NCBI RefSeq assembly: GCF_015714715.1
Contig: NZ_WAHS01000001.1
Span: 1,488,001 to 1,552,000 of the forward strand
Length of the DNA: 64,000 nt
Origin: Aestuariivirga litoralis
Lineage (GTDB): Bacteria > Pseudomonadota > Alphaproteobacteria > Rhizobiales > Aestuariivirgaceae
Direction of reading: 5' to 3'
The notes beneath the pieces were generated by a model, which saw only the letters and a list, made by a program, of their open reading frames with translations, was not told the origin of the DNA and did not search any database. Both the position numbers and the translations under genes were made by a program. This document shows, in pieces, positions 9,169-17,416 of this stretch (position 1 is its first letter; every line of letters starts with the position of its first letter).

Positions 9169-9832
9169 GGATCATATATCCGGCTCCGCGAACTGTTTGC
9201 AGCAGTGGCATGGCGAAGCCCTTGTCGAGCTTACCGCGCAGGCGCGAGACGTGCACGTCAATCACATTGGTTTGCGGGTCGAAATGATAATCCCACACGT
9301 TTTCCAGCAGCATGGTGCGGGTCACGATATGCCCGGCATTGCGCACCAGATATTCCAGCAGCTTGAATTCGCGCGGCTGCAACACGATGGGCTTGCCCCC
9401 GCGTGTGACTGTGCGGGTCATCAGATCCATTTCAAGATCCATGGCCTTCAGCTTGGCGTCCTTGGGGTCGAGCAGCTTGCGCGCGCCCAAACCTTCGACA
9501 CGGGCGAGAAGTTCGGAGAACGCATAAGGCTTGGCGAGATAGTCATCACCGCCAGAGCGCAGGCCCTTCACGCGCTCATCCACATCGCTCAACGCAGAGA
9601 GAATGAGGATCGGCACTTTGCTGTTCTGGTCGCGCAGATGGCGGATCAGGTCGAGGCCATCAAGCTTGGGCAACATCCGGTCCACCACCAGCACATCGTA
9701 ATTGCCATCGGCCGCCATGTTCAAACCGTGCTCACCATCGGTGGCGAGGTCAACGATGTGACCGCTTTCCTTGAGGCCCTTGACCAGCCACGAGGCTGCA
9801 TCGCGATCATCTTCAACCACCAGAATGCGCAT
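9158..9832 (-). CDS. OmpR/PhoB-family response regulator
   Basis: 224 residues from the ATG at 9832 (MRILVVEDDRDAASWL). The frame is open to 9892, but those codons are not conserved in type. The receiver domain has the acidic pocket EDD at the start, the phospho-acceptor Asp51 in LVVDRMLPKLDGL and the LAKPYAF lysine. The C-terminal winged helix contains LQPREFKLLEYLVRNAG and NVIDVHVSRLRGKLDKGF. It is encoded directly before, and overlapping, its kinase gene, and after degP with a strong terminator between. It is probably a DNA-binding regulator of the degP region. Confidence 0.92.
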   Translation of the reverse strand: MRILVVEDDRDAASWLVKGLKESGHIVDLATDGEHGLNMAADGNYDVLVVDRMLPKLDGLDLIRHLRDQNSKVPILILSALSDVDERVKGLRSGGDDYLAKPYAFSELLARVEGLGARKLLDPKDAKLKAMDLEMDLMTRTVTRGGKPIVLQPREFKLLEYLVRNAGHIVTRTMLLENVWDYHFDPQTNVIDVHVSRLRGKLDKGFAMPLLQTVRGAGYMIRAR

Positions 9833-9916
9833 AGCCTTAGCTGTGCCTTCCAATGCATGGTTTGTCAAATCTGCTGCTTCTGCCTGGCTCATGGCCTGTC
9901 TCCCCGGTTGATAGAG

Positions 9917-9946
9917 AAAAAAGGCCGCTGCCCGAAGGCAGCGGCC
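9917..9946 (-). terminator. Rho-independent terminator after degP
   Basis: Read on the minus strand, a perfect 10-bp stem GGCCGCTGCC pairs with GGCAGCGGCC across a TTCG tetraloop and is followed directly by six T residues. It lies 10 bases after the degP stop codon and before the response-regulator gene on the same strand. It should end or reduce transcription from degP into the two-component genes. Confidence 0.9.
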
Positions 9947-9955
9947 TGGTTTGGA

Positions 9956-11464
9956 TTAGCCCGCGTCGCGGCCCAGTGCGATGAAGTTCTGGCCCTGGGC
10001 CGACTTCACCAGCATCAGCACCTTCTTGGCGGAGGTCTTCTTCAAGGCATCCTTGACGCTTGATGCATCAGATACATCTTCGCCAGCGATCTTGAGGATC
10101 ACATCGCCCTCGCGCACGCCGCTGTCAGCGGCATCCGACTTCGGATCGACCTTGATGATCTTCACACCCTTGCCGCCGGGTGCCGGAGCCACTTCCAAGC
10201 CAAAGGCTGAAAGCGAGTTCGAACCGGTATCGGTTTCGGCATTGCTATCGTTGTTCTGGTCATTGCTGGCCAGCGATGCCTTGCCGGGCTGGATGCCCAA
10301 AGTCACGGTCACGGTTTCCGGCTTGCCGTCACGGATGATCGACAGTTTCACGTCCTTGCCGGGCGGGATGTTACCGATCAGCTTGGCAAGATCGCGGTCG
10401 GAAGCCACGTCCTGGCCGTCCACCTTGAGGATGGCATCACCAGGCTTCACACCGGCTTTCTTGGCAGGTGAATCAGCGGTGAGGTCATTGACCAACGCAC
10501 CCTTTGAGTCCGACAAGCCCATGCTTTCCGCAATATCAGCCGAAACCGGCTGGATCTGCACACCAAGCCAGCCGCGGGTGATCTTGCCGCCCGACTTGAG
10601 CTGCTCAATCACGTTGGAAGCCGTGGCCGCCGGAATGGCAAAGCCAATGCCGACCGAGCCGCCTGAAGGGGAGTAGATCGCGATGTTGATGCCGATCACT
10701 TCGCCATCAAGATTGAAGGTGGGGCCACCGGAATTGCCCTTGTTGATGGCAGCGTCGATCTGCAGGAAGTCATCATAGGGGCCATTGCCGATATCGCGGT
10801 GATGGGCGGAAACGATGCCCTTGGTCACGGTGCCGCCGAGGCCGAAGGGATTACCCACGGCCATGACAGTATCACCCACCTTGGCTTCGGTGCCGGCAAA
10901 GCTCACGGCAGGGAAGGTCTTGCCTTCGGCCTTGATCTTCAGCAGGGCCAGATCGGTCTTGGCATCAGTGCCGATCACCTTGGCATCATAGCTGTCGCCA
11001 TTTTCAAAGGTCACCTTCACGGTGGTGGCATCTTCCACCACGTGGTTGTTGGTGACCACATAACCATCCGCACTCATCACGAAGCCTGAGCCCAAAGCGC
11101 GTCCGCCGCCACGTTGCTGTGGCTGCGGGCTCTGGAACTTGAAGCCAGGGAACTGGTCGAAGAAGTGCTTCATTTCTGGGGGCATGCCACCGCTGCCGCC
11201 ATTGTCATTGTTGTCGCCATCATCGCTGTTGTCGGCTACGGCGGCTTTGTCGTTCAGCTTCACTTCGACGCTGACCACGGCCGGCATCACCTTCTCGACC
11301 AGCGGGTTGAGGGAGCGGGTGGCATCAAGTCCAGCCACATCGGCATGCGCCATCGGAACGGGCGGCAGCGCCACCAGAGCGGTGGTGAACATGCTGGCCG
11401 AAAGCAGGCCGGCGGTCACCAGACCATAGATGGTTTTACGGGAAAACTTGGGTTGGGATTTCAT
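9956..11464 (-). CDS. degP: DegP/HtrA family periplasmic serine endoprotease (Do-type)
   Basis: 502 residues with an AAGGAG ribosome site before the ATG. The N-terminus (about 1-42) is a signal peptide ending AHA. The trypsin-like domain carries His141 in VTNNHVVEDA, Asp171 in TDLALLK and Ser245 in NKGNSGGPTF, so the catalytic triad is complete. A Gly/Asp-rich flexible loop with NDNGGSGG lies at about residues 75-95. Two PDZ domains follow (about 275-370 and 400-495). The protein degrades or refolds damaged periplasmic proteins. The gene is followed by a strong terminator and then a response regulator/kinase pair, an arrangement seen beside ccm genes in rhizobia. Confidence 0.94.
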   Translation of the reverse strand: MKSQPKFSRKTIYGLVTAGLLSASMFTTALVALPPVPMAHADVAGLDATRSLNPLVEKVMPAVVSVEVKLNDKAAVADNSDDGDNNDNGGSGGMPPEMKHFFDQFPGFKFQSPQPQQRGGGRALGSGFVMSADGYVVTNNHVVEDATTVKVTFENGDSYDAKVIGTDAKTDLALLKIKAEGKTFPAVSFAGTEAKVGDTVMAVGNPFGLGGTVTKGIVSAHHRDIGNGPYDDFLQIDAAINKGNSGGPTFNLDGEVIGINIAIYSPSGGSVGIGFAIPAATASNVIEQLKSGGKITRGWLGVQIQPVSADIAESMGLSDSKGALVNDLTADSPAKKAGVKPGDAILKVDGQDVASDRDLAKLIGNIPPGKDVKLSIIRDGKPETVTVTLGIQPGKASLASNDQNNDSNAETDTGSNSLSAFGLEVAPAPGGKGVKIIKVDPKSDAADSGVREGDVILKIAGEDVSDASSVKDALKKTSAKKVLMLVKSAQGQNFIALGRDAG

Positions 11465-11635
11465 GAACTAACTCCTTCATGGACAATGCAGTCAATCTAG
11501 GCCGCAGCGCTTACGGCCAGATTACGTGTGGGTGAAAGATTGGTTATGGATGTGGCATTTCAAGGGCAAGCCGCAGAATTTGTGGCAACGAAGCGGCTTT
11601 GGCGAGGTATTGCTGAGGAAGTTTGAAACAAGCGG

Positions 11636-11700
11636 CCTTCTCCCGCCGCGACGGCGATGGGAGAAGGTGCCGACAGGCGGATGAGGGCATGGTTGACACC
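11636..11700. repeat. Palindromic REP-like unit, left flank of DUF559 gene
   Basis: A hairpin with 9-bp arms CCTTCTCCC (11636-11644) and GGGAGAAGG (11659-11667) has an inner GCCG/CGGC stem. It continues into TGCCGACAGGCGGATGAGGGC. The 13-base segment GGCGGATGAGGGC at 11676-11688 recurs in inverted orientation on the other side of the DUF559 gene at 12089-12101, so the gene is bracketed by inverted repeats. The motif resembles the intergenic palindromic repeats common in rhizobial genomes. Confidence 0.85.
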
Positions 11701-11727
11701 AGTTCCTGAGTCGCCTTGATTTGGGCG

Positions 11728-12084
11728 ATGGCTTACCAAAGCGAAATTGCCAATGAACGCGCCCGAGAGATGCGTAAGCGCGATACCATGGCGGAGCAAA
11801 GGCTTTGGGAAGCGCTGAGAGACAGACGGCTTTCAAATCTCAAGTTTGTACGCCAACTGCCAATTGGGCCTTATTTCACCGACTTTGCTTGCAGAGCGGA
11901 AAAGTTGGTGGTGGAAATTGATGGAGCAACGCATGGCGAGGTTCATGAGATTCATCACGACATTAAGCGCGAAGCCTTCTTGAGAGAGCGTGGCTGGCGG
12001 ATCATCCGCTGCTGGAATCAGGATGTGTATGAGAACCTGCCTGGCGTTTGCGATTCAATACTGATTGCTCTGAACAGGACCTGA
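11728..12084 (+). CDS. DUF559 endonuclease-like protein (VSR/PD-(D/E)XK type)
   Basis: 118 residues from the ATG at 11728 (MAYQSEIANERAREMRKRD). The core FVRQLPIGPYFTDFAC, then LVVEIDGATHGE and RGWRIIRCWNQDV, is the DUF559 signature, a restriction-endonuclease-like fold related to very-short-patch-repair nucleases. The Asp of YFTDFAC and the Glu of VVEIDG are the likely metal-binding residues. It is the only plus-strand gene between two minus-strand genes (degP and ccmE). It lies between inverted copies of a palindromic repeat. The cellular function of DUF559 proteins is not established. A second member occurs at 59387-59845, also with palindromes at both ends. Confidence 0.8.
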   Translation: MAYQSEIANERAREMRKRDTMAEQRLWEALRDRRLSNLKFVRQLPIGPYFTDFACRAEKLVVEIDGATHGEVHEIHHDIKREAFLRERGWRIIRCWNQDVYENLPGVCDSILIALNRT

Positions 12085-12088
12085 CCAC

Positions 12089-12209
12089 GCCCTCATCCGC
12101 CCTTCGGGCACCTTCTCCCATCCTTCGGACGGGAGAAGAAAATCATCTGCCCTCTCCCGTCGCAGATGGGAGAGGGTGCCGACAGGCGGGTAAGGGCTTG
12201 GTTGACGCC
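12089..12209. repeat. Tandem REP-like palindromes, right flank of DUF559 gene
   Basis: The block opens with GCCCTCATCCGCC (12089-12101), the exact inverse of the left-flank arm. It goes on to a hairpin CTTCTCCC/GGGAGAAG (12112-12119 and 12131-12138). A second hairpin has 9-bp arms CCCTCTCCC (12150-12158) and GGGAGAGGG (12168-12176), followed by TGCCGACAGGCGGGTAAGGG and TTGGTTGACGCC, a near-direct copy of the left flank. There are thus three units: one left, one inverted right and one direct right. The block ends 5 bases before the ccmE stop codon. Confidence 0.85.
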
Positions 12210-12213
12210 GTTT

Positions 12214-12657
12214 CTAGCCGCCGGCCTCAGGCTTCCACTCGCCTTGGGCCTTGAGCTTGTCTACAATTTCTTTCGGCATGTATTTCTCGTCGTGCTTGGC
12301 CAGCACGCTGTCAGCCTTGAAGGAACCATCACCTGCAGCCGATCCCTCGGCCACCACGCCCTGGCCTTCGCGGAACAGGTCGGGCAGCAAGCCCTTGTAA
12401 GTGACGTTCATCGTCTTGGTCATGTCGGTCACCCGGAAGGTGACGAGGCCATCATCGCCCTTCACCAGGCTGCCTTTTTCCACCAAGCCGCCCAGCCGTA
12501 CGCGGGTGCCGGGGGCGATGTTCTTGGCGATCATCTCGCTCGGCGTGTAGAAAAACACAATCGAGTCCCTGAGTGCAAACAGCACCAGACCCACCGCCAG
12601 GCCCAGAAGGGCGAGGCCGGAAAGGATCAAGGTCAAGCGGGTTTGCTTTCGGGTCAT
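12214..12657 (-). CDS. ccmE: Cytochrome c maturation protein CcmE (heme chaperone)
   Basis: 147 residues. An N-terminal membrane anchor ([22 protein letters not shown]) precedes the periplasmic OB-fold domain. The heme-attaching histidine is His122 in [12 protein letters not shown], with the family Tyr126. CcmE receives heme from CcmC and passes it to CcmF/CcmH for apocytochrome c. In rhizobia ccmE (cycJ) normally sits between ccmI and ccmF/ccmH in one operon, with degP downstream. Here neither neighbour is ccmI, ccmF or ccmH: a DUF559 gene with repeats occupies the downstream side and a divergent sox operon the upstream side. It is an intact but displaced or orphaned member of the system. 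Confidence 0.93.
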   Translation of the reverse strand: MTRKQTRLTLILSGLALLGLAVGLVLFALRDSIVFFYTPSEMIAKNIAPGTRVRLGGLVEKGSLVKGDDGLVTFRVTDMTKTMNVTYKGLLPDLFREGQGVVAEGSAAGDGSFKADSVLAKHDEKYMPKEIVDKLKAQGEWKPEAGG

Positions 12658-12771
12658 GGTGTCTGCCTAGCAAATATGCAGGAATTGCGGTGTCTGTTCC
12701 ATTGTCGCAGGGACAGGGCTGCGTGTCGGAAAAAGTTGGAGCCCGAATTCGCCCTCTGTTAAGAAAGCGAC

Positions 12772-14028
12772 ATGCTGAAGCCCCGCTATTCCATATTCTC
12801 GCTCGCCCGCAATGCGATGAACTACCACAAGGACTGGGAACGCGCCTGGCGCTCGCCCAATCCCAAAGCTGAATATGATGCCGTGATCGTCGGCGCGGGC
12901 GGGCATGGCCTGGCCACCGCTTACTATCTCGCCAAGAACCACGGCATGCGCAATATCGCAGTGGTCGAAAAAGGCTGGCTGGGCGGCGGCAATACAGGGC
13001 GCAACACCACCATCATCCGCTCCAATTATCTGCAGGATCCGTCGATTGCGATCTATGAACTGGCGCGTTCGCTCTATGAGGGGCTGAGCCAGGAGCTGAA
13101 CTACAACATGATGTTCAGCCCGCGCGGCGTGCTCATGCTGTGCCAGACGCAGCATGAACTGCGCGCCTTCCAGCGCACCGCGCATGCCAACCGCCTTGCC
13201 GGTTTGGATTGTCGCATGGTCACGCCGGCCGAAGTGAAGCAGATCGTGCCGATCATCAATGATGATCCGAACTGCCGTTATCCGATCCTCGGCGCCTATT
13301 ACCAGCCGCGTGGCGGCACGGGGCGCCACGATGCCGTGGCCTGGGGCTATGCCCGCGGTGCCGACGACATGGGCGTGGATATTATCCAGAATTGTGAAGT
13401 CACCGGCATCCAGCGCGAAGGCGGCAAGGTTGTCGGCCTTGAAACCACGCGCGGCGTGATCAAGACCAAGAAAGTCGGCGTGGTCACCGCCGGCAATGTT
13501 TCCACAGTGATGGACATGGCCGGCATCCGCATGCCGATTGAAAGCCTGTGCCTGCAGGCGCTGGTATCGGAGCCGATCAAGCCGGTCATCGACTGCGTGG
13601 TGATGGCCAATACGGTGCATGGCTATATGAGCCAGTCCGACAAGGGCGAGCTGGTCATTGGCGGCGGCACTGATCCCTACAACAATTACTCGCAGCGCGG
13701 CTCGTTCCCGGCGCTGGAACACACGATCAATGCGCTCATTGAAACCTTCCCGATCATTTCGCGCCTGCGCATGCTACGCCAGTGGGGCGGCATCGTCGAT
13801 ATGACCGGTGACCGTTCGCCGATCATCGGCAAGACGCCGGTGGACGGCCTGTTCGTCAATTGCGGCTGGGGCACAGGTGGCTTCAAGGCCATTCCGGGTT
13901 CGGGCTGGGTGTTCGCCGATACGATCGCCAATGACCGCCCGCACAAGATTGCCGAGGCTTTCACCATGGACCGTTTCACCGAAGGCCGGTTCATCGACGA
14001 GTCCGTCGCTGCCGCCGTGGCGCATTAA
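12772..14028 (+). CDS. soxB: Sarcosine oxidase beta subunit, copy 1
   Basis: 418 residues. The FAD-binding Rossmann motif is VIVGAGGHGLATAY (about 40-55), followed by NTGRNTTIIRSNY. The RHDAVAWGYAR segment (about 185) contains the histidine expected to carry covalent FMN in heterotetrameric sarcosine oxidases. The C-terminal CGWGTGGFKAIPGSG is the second FAD-contact region. The subunit oxidatively demethylates sarcosine to glycine. It is the first gene of a four-gene operon in the standard order B, D, A, G, with 14 bases to soxD. A paralogue lies at 60087-61346. Confidence 0.95.
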   Translation: MLKPRYSIFSLARNAMNYHKDWERAWRSPNPKAEYDAVIVGAGGHGLATAYYLAKNHGMRNIAVVEKGWLGGGNTGRNTTIIRSNYLQDPSIAIYELARSLYEGLSQELNYNMMFSPRGVLMLCQTQHELRAFQRTAHANRLAGLDCRMVTPAEVKQIVPIINDDPNCRYPILGAYYQPRGGTGRHDAVAWGYARGADDMGVDIIQNCEVTGIQREGGKVVGLETTRGVIKTKKVGVVTAGNVSTVMDMAGIRMPIESLCLQALVSEPIKPVIDCVVMANTVHGYMSQSDKGELVIGGGTDPYNNYSQRGSFPALEHTINALIETFPIISRLRMLRQWGGIVDMTGDRSPIIGKTPVDGLFVNCGWGTGGFKAIPGSGWVFADTIANDRPHKIAEAFTMDRFTEGRFIDESVAAAVAH

Positions 14029-14042
14029 GGAGAGAGAGACAG

Positions 14043-14399
14043 ATGCTTCTTGTCACCTGCCCCATCTGCGGCGCCGAAGGCGATGAAACCGATTTTCACT
14101 TCGGTGGCCAGGCGCATATCGCACGCCCTGCCACGACCAATCCCGAAGGCATTACCGACGCACAGCAGCGCGAATATCTGTTCACGCGCATCAATCCGAA
14201 GGGTCTTCACTTCGAGCGTGCCCGCTGTGACCGTGGCTGCGGCAAGTGGTTCCACATTGCGCGCGACACGATGACGATGGAAATCAAAGCCTATTACGGC
14301 GTCACGGAATTGCCGCCGCCCGATATCATTGCCCAGGCCAAGGGTGGCTGGGCTGAACTGTTCGCGGAACGCACCGCTCACGCAAAGAAAACGAAATGA
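14043..14399 (+). CDS. soxD: Sarcosine oxidase delta subunit, copy 1
   Basis: 118 residues beginning MLLVTCPICGAEGDETDFHFGG. The N-terminal CPIC pair with the later CDRGCGKWFHIARDT region matches the zinc-binding delta subunit. It is longer than the 81-residue copy 2 because of a C-terminal extension (YYGVTELPPPD and beyond). The stop codon overlaps the soxA start in an ATGA junction, indicating translational coupling. The delta subunit has a structural role in the tetramer. Confidence 0.93.
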   Translation: MLLVTCPICGAEGDETDFHFGGQAHIARPATTNPEGITDAQQREYLFTRINPKGLHFERARCDRGCGKWFHIARDTMTMEIKAYYGVTELPPPDIIAQAKGGWAELFAERTAHAKKTK

Positions 14400-17300
14400 C
14401 CGGAAAACCTTATCGCCTCTCTGAAGGCGGCAGCCGCATTGACCGCACCAACCGCTTGACCATCAGCTTTGATGGCCGTGATGTGCCGGGCTTTGCTGGA
14501 GACACCGTAGCCTCCGCCGTGCTGGCTTCGGGCCAGAAAGTGTTTGGCCGTTCGTTCAAATATCACCGTCCGCGCGGCCTTGTGGGTTTGGGCTCAGAAG
14601 AGATGAATGCGCTGATCGGCGTGGGTGCGGATAACCGCCATGAGCCGAACCTGCGCGCCTCGCAGATTGAAGTGTTCCCCGGTCTCGTCGCTGAAAGCCA
14701 GAACCGCTGGCCGTCGCTGAATTTCGACATCGGTGCCTTGAATTCCAAGCTGTCGCGCTTCTTCCCGGGGGGCTTCTACTACAAGACTTTCATGTGGCCG
14801 CGTGCCTTCTGGAAGCATGTCTATGAGCCGATCATCCGCCGCGCCGCAGGCCTCGGCCGCGCTGCCAAGGGCCGCGATCCGGATACGTATGAGCACATGC
14901 ATATCCATGCTGATGTGCTGGTCGCAGGCGGCGGCATTGCCGGCATTCTTGCCGCGGAGGCCGCAGCCAAGGCCGGTGCCAAGGTTGTGCTGATCGATGA
15001 GAACCCGGTTCTGGGCGGCATTGCCGATCTCACTGCTGGTGCGATCAATGGCACGCGGCTGTCCGATTGGTTGGTCCCCGTCATCGACGCATTGAAGGCC
15101 ATGCCCAATGTGCATGTGCTGACGCGCACTACGGTGGTGGGCCACTATCACCACAACTTCCTGATGGCCGCTGAACGCGTGGCCGATCATGATCCATCTT
15201 TGCTGGCTGCCGGCGCACCGCGCCAACGCCTGTGGAAAATCCGTGCTTCGCAAGTGATCCTCGCCACGGGTGCGCTCGAACGCCCGATCGCCTTTGCCAA
15301 CAATGACCGCCCGAATATCATGCTGGCCTCCACCGCGCGCGGCCTGGTGGATCGCTACGGCGTTTCGCCGGGCACCAATGGCGTTGTCTTCACCAACAAT
15401 GATGATGCCTATCTCACCGCCTTTGTGTTGAAGAAAGCCGGCGTGAATGTGCAGGTGGTGGACAGCCGCGCGCGCCCCGAAGGTGCATTGGTCAAGCGCG
15501 CTGAAGCCGAAGGCATTCAAGTTTCTGTCTCGTCCGTCATCTCCGCTGTCGAAGGTACGATGGGCGTGAAATCCGTCAAGATCGCTGCCTACCGCAAGGG
15601 CCAGGGCCGCGTGATCACCGAGAAGAAAGTGGATTGTGATTTCATCGCCATGTCCGGCGGCTGGAACCCGGCTTTGCATCTCTGGGCGCATAATGGCGGC
15701 AAAATCAAGTTTGACGACGGTCTGCAAAGCTTCCGCCCGGATACGCATCACGCCGCGATGGTGGCCATTGGCGCGGCCAATGGCACGATGAGTGTCGCTG
15801 ACACGATTACCGAAGCGCAAGCAGCGGGTGAAGCCGCCGCCAAGGCCACGCTCAAGAAAGCCAAGGCCGTGAAGCCGAGCAAGATCGAAGTGACCGAGCC
15901 GCAGCGCGGCGCATCGGAGTCGCTCTGGTTCGCGCCTGCTACTGGCCACTATAATGAAGGCAACAAGCACTTCATCGATTTCCAGAATGATGTAACCGCC
16001 GCTGACCTCGAACTGGCGCAGCGCGAAGGCTATGAAAGCGTGGAGCACACCAAGCGCTACACCACCTTCGGCATGGCCACCGACCAGGGCAAGACGTCGA
16101 ACCTCAATGGCCTCGGCGTGCTGTCGGAAGCAACGGGAAAGTCCATTCCGCAGATCGGCACAACCACATTCCGCCCGCCCTACACGCCTTATTCCTTCGG
16201 CGCGATTGCAGGTTCGCTCACCAATGAACTGTTCCTGCCTGTCCGCCGCACCGCCATTTTCAACTGGCACATGGAAAAGGGCGCAACCTGGGAACCGGTG
16301 GGCCAATGGCGCCGCGCCTATACTTACACCCGCCCCGGCGAAGACAAACACCAGTCCATCGCACGCGAAATTTTGGGCGTGCGCAACAAAGTCGGCCTGC
16401 TCGATGCCTCGACGCTCGGCAAGATCGAGATCAAGGGGCCTGATGCGGCCGAATTCCTCGACCGGGTTTACACCAACACCTATTCCACGCTGAAAGTCGG
16501 CAAGTGCCGTTACGGCCTGATGATGAATGAGTTGGGCTTCCTCACTGACGACGGTGTCACCGTGCGTCTGGGTGAAGATCATTTCCTCATGCACACAACA
16601 TCGGGCGGTGCGGATCGCATTGCCGCCTGGCTGGAAGAATGGCTGCAGACCGAATGGACGCAATACAAAGTGTTCGTCACCCCGGTCACCGAGCAATGGT
16701 CGCAATTTGCCATGACCGGCCCGCATGCGCGCGAAGTGCTGGCCAAGCTTGATCCTGATTTCGATATTTCGAATGAAGCCTTCCCGCATATGAGCTTCAA
16801 GATCGGCAAGCTGGGCACGTTCCCGGTGCGCGTCTTCCGCATCTCCTTCTCGGGCGAGCAATCCTATGAGCTGGCCACTCCCACGGGCTACGGAATGTCA
16901 CTGTGGAAGGCGATCCAGGATGCCGGCGTTGAATTCGGCCTTGAAACCTATGGCACCGAAGCGCTGCACGTGTTGCGTGCCGAAAAGGGCTATATCGTCA
17001 TCGGCGATGAAACCGATGGCACCACCACGCCGGATGACGTTGGCTTTGGTGGCATGGTCTCGAAAAAGAAGCCGGACTTCCTGGGCAAGCGCTCGCTGGA
17101 ACAGTCCTATCTCAAGGCTGCGAACCGCAAGCAATTGGTGGGCCTGCTCACCGAAGACCCGCAGGAGGTTCTGCCTGACGGTGCCTATGCGGTGGCCGAG
17201 GTGAAGGATAAGCCGCCGATGCAGATGATCGGCCAGGTCACCTCGACCTATATGTCGCCGACGTTGGGCCGCTCGATTGCCATGGCGCTGATCGAGAATG

Positions 17301-17416
17301 GCCGGGCCCGCATGGGCGAGACAATCTCCTTCCCGCTGGAAGGCGGCAAGGTGGTGAAGGCCAAGATCACCAGCACAGTATTCTATGACGTTGACGGAGG
17401 GCGCATCAGTGCTTGA
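14396..17416 (+). CDS. soxA: Sarcosine oxidase alpha subunit, copy 1
   Basis: 1006 residues. The N-terminal part contains the 2Fe-2S-ferredoxin-like fold without clusters (FAGDTVASAVLASGQKVFGR, RSFKYHRPRG). A dinucleotide-binding domain follows with VLVAGGGIAGILAAEAAAKAG (about residue 180), then the NNDRPNIMLASTARG segment. The C-terminal third is an aminomethyltransferase (GCV_T) domain where tetrahydrofolate accepts the methyl carbon; SFSGEQSYEL and GTEALHVLRAEKGYIVIGDE are typical of it. The product side is 5,10-methylene-THF, or formaldehyde when folate is absent. It is coupled to soxD by ATGA and overlaps soxG by 8 bases. Confidence 0.95.
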   Translation: MTGKPYRLSEGGSRIDRTNRLTISFDGRDVPGFAGDTVASAVLASGQKVFGRSFKYHRPRGLVGLGSEEMNALIGVGADNRHEPNLRASQIEVFPGLVAESQNRWPSLNFDIGALNSKLSRFFPGGFYYKTFMWPRAFWKHVYEPIIRRAAGLGRAAKGRDPDTYEHMHIHADVLVAGGGIAGILAAEAAAKAGAKVVLIDENPVLGGIADLTAGAINGTRLSDWLVPVIDALKAMPNVHVLTRTTVVGHYHHNFLMAAERVADHDPSLLAAGAPRQRLWKIRASQVILATGALERPIAFANNDRPNIMLASTARGLVDRYGVSPGTNGVVFTNNDDAYLTAFVLKKAGVNVQVVDSRARPEGALVKRAEAEGIQVSVSSVISAVEGTMGVKSVKIAAYRKGQGRVITEKKVDCDFIAMSGGWNPALHLWAHNGGKIKFDDGLQSFRPDTHHAAMVAIGAANGTMSVADTITEAQAAGEAAAKATLKKAKAVKPSKIEVTEPQRGASESLWFAPATGHYNEGNKHFIDFQNDVTAADLELAQREGYESVEHTKRYTTFGMATDQGKTSNLNGLGVLSEATGKSIPQIGTTTFRPPYTPYSFGAIAGSLTNELFLPVRRTAIFNWHMEKGATWEPVGQWRRAYTYTRPGEDKHQSIAREILGVRNKVGLLDASTLGKIEIKGPDAAEFLDRVYTNTYSTLKVGKCRYGLMMNELGFLTDDGVTVRLGEDHFLMHTTSGGADRIAAWLEEWLQTEWTQYKVFVTPVTEQWSQFAMTGPHAREVLAKLDPDFDISNEAFPHMSFKIGKLGTFPVRVFRISFSGEQSYELATPTGYGMSLWKAIQDAGVEFGLETYGTEALHVLRAEKGYIVIGDETDGTTTPDDVGFGGMVSKKKPDFLGKRSLEQSYLKAANRKQLVGLLTEDPQEVLPDGAYAVAEVKDKPPMQMIGQVTSTYMSPTLGRSIAMALIENGRARMGETISFPLEGGKVVKAKITSTVFYDVDGGRISA

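Noticed and set aside
11522-11836. A 104-codon minus-strand frame over the left palindromic repeat and the start of the DUF559 gene
   Set aside because: It crosses the repeat hairpin and the beginning of a better-supported plus-strand gene, and the peptide is repeat-derived.
11636-12209. Possible CRISPR-like array, given several related palindromes
   Set aside because: There are only three units, in mixed orientations, with a gene between them and no regular spacers.
14594-16861. A 755-codon open frame antisense to soxA copy 1
   Set aside because: It lies wholly opposite a fully supported catalytic gene, has no recognisable domain and is His/Arg/Gly-rich in the way high-GC antisense frames are. 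It reflects codon bias on the coding strand.
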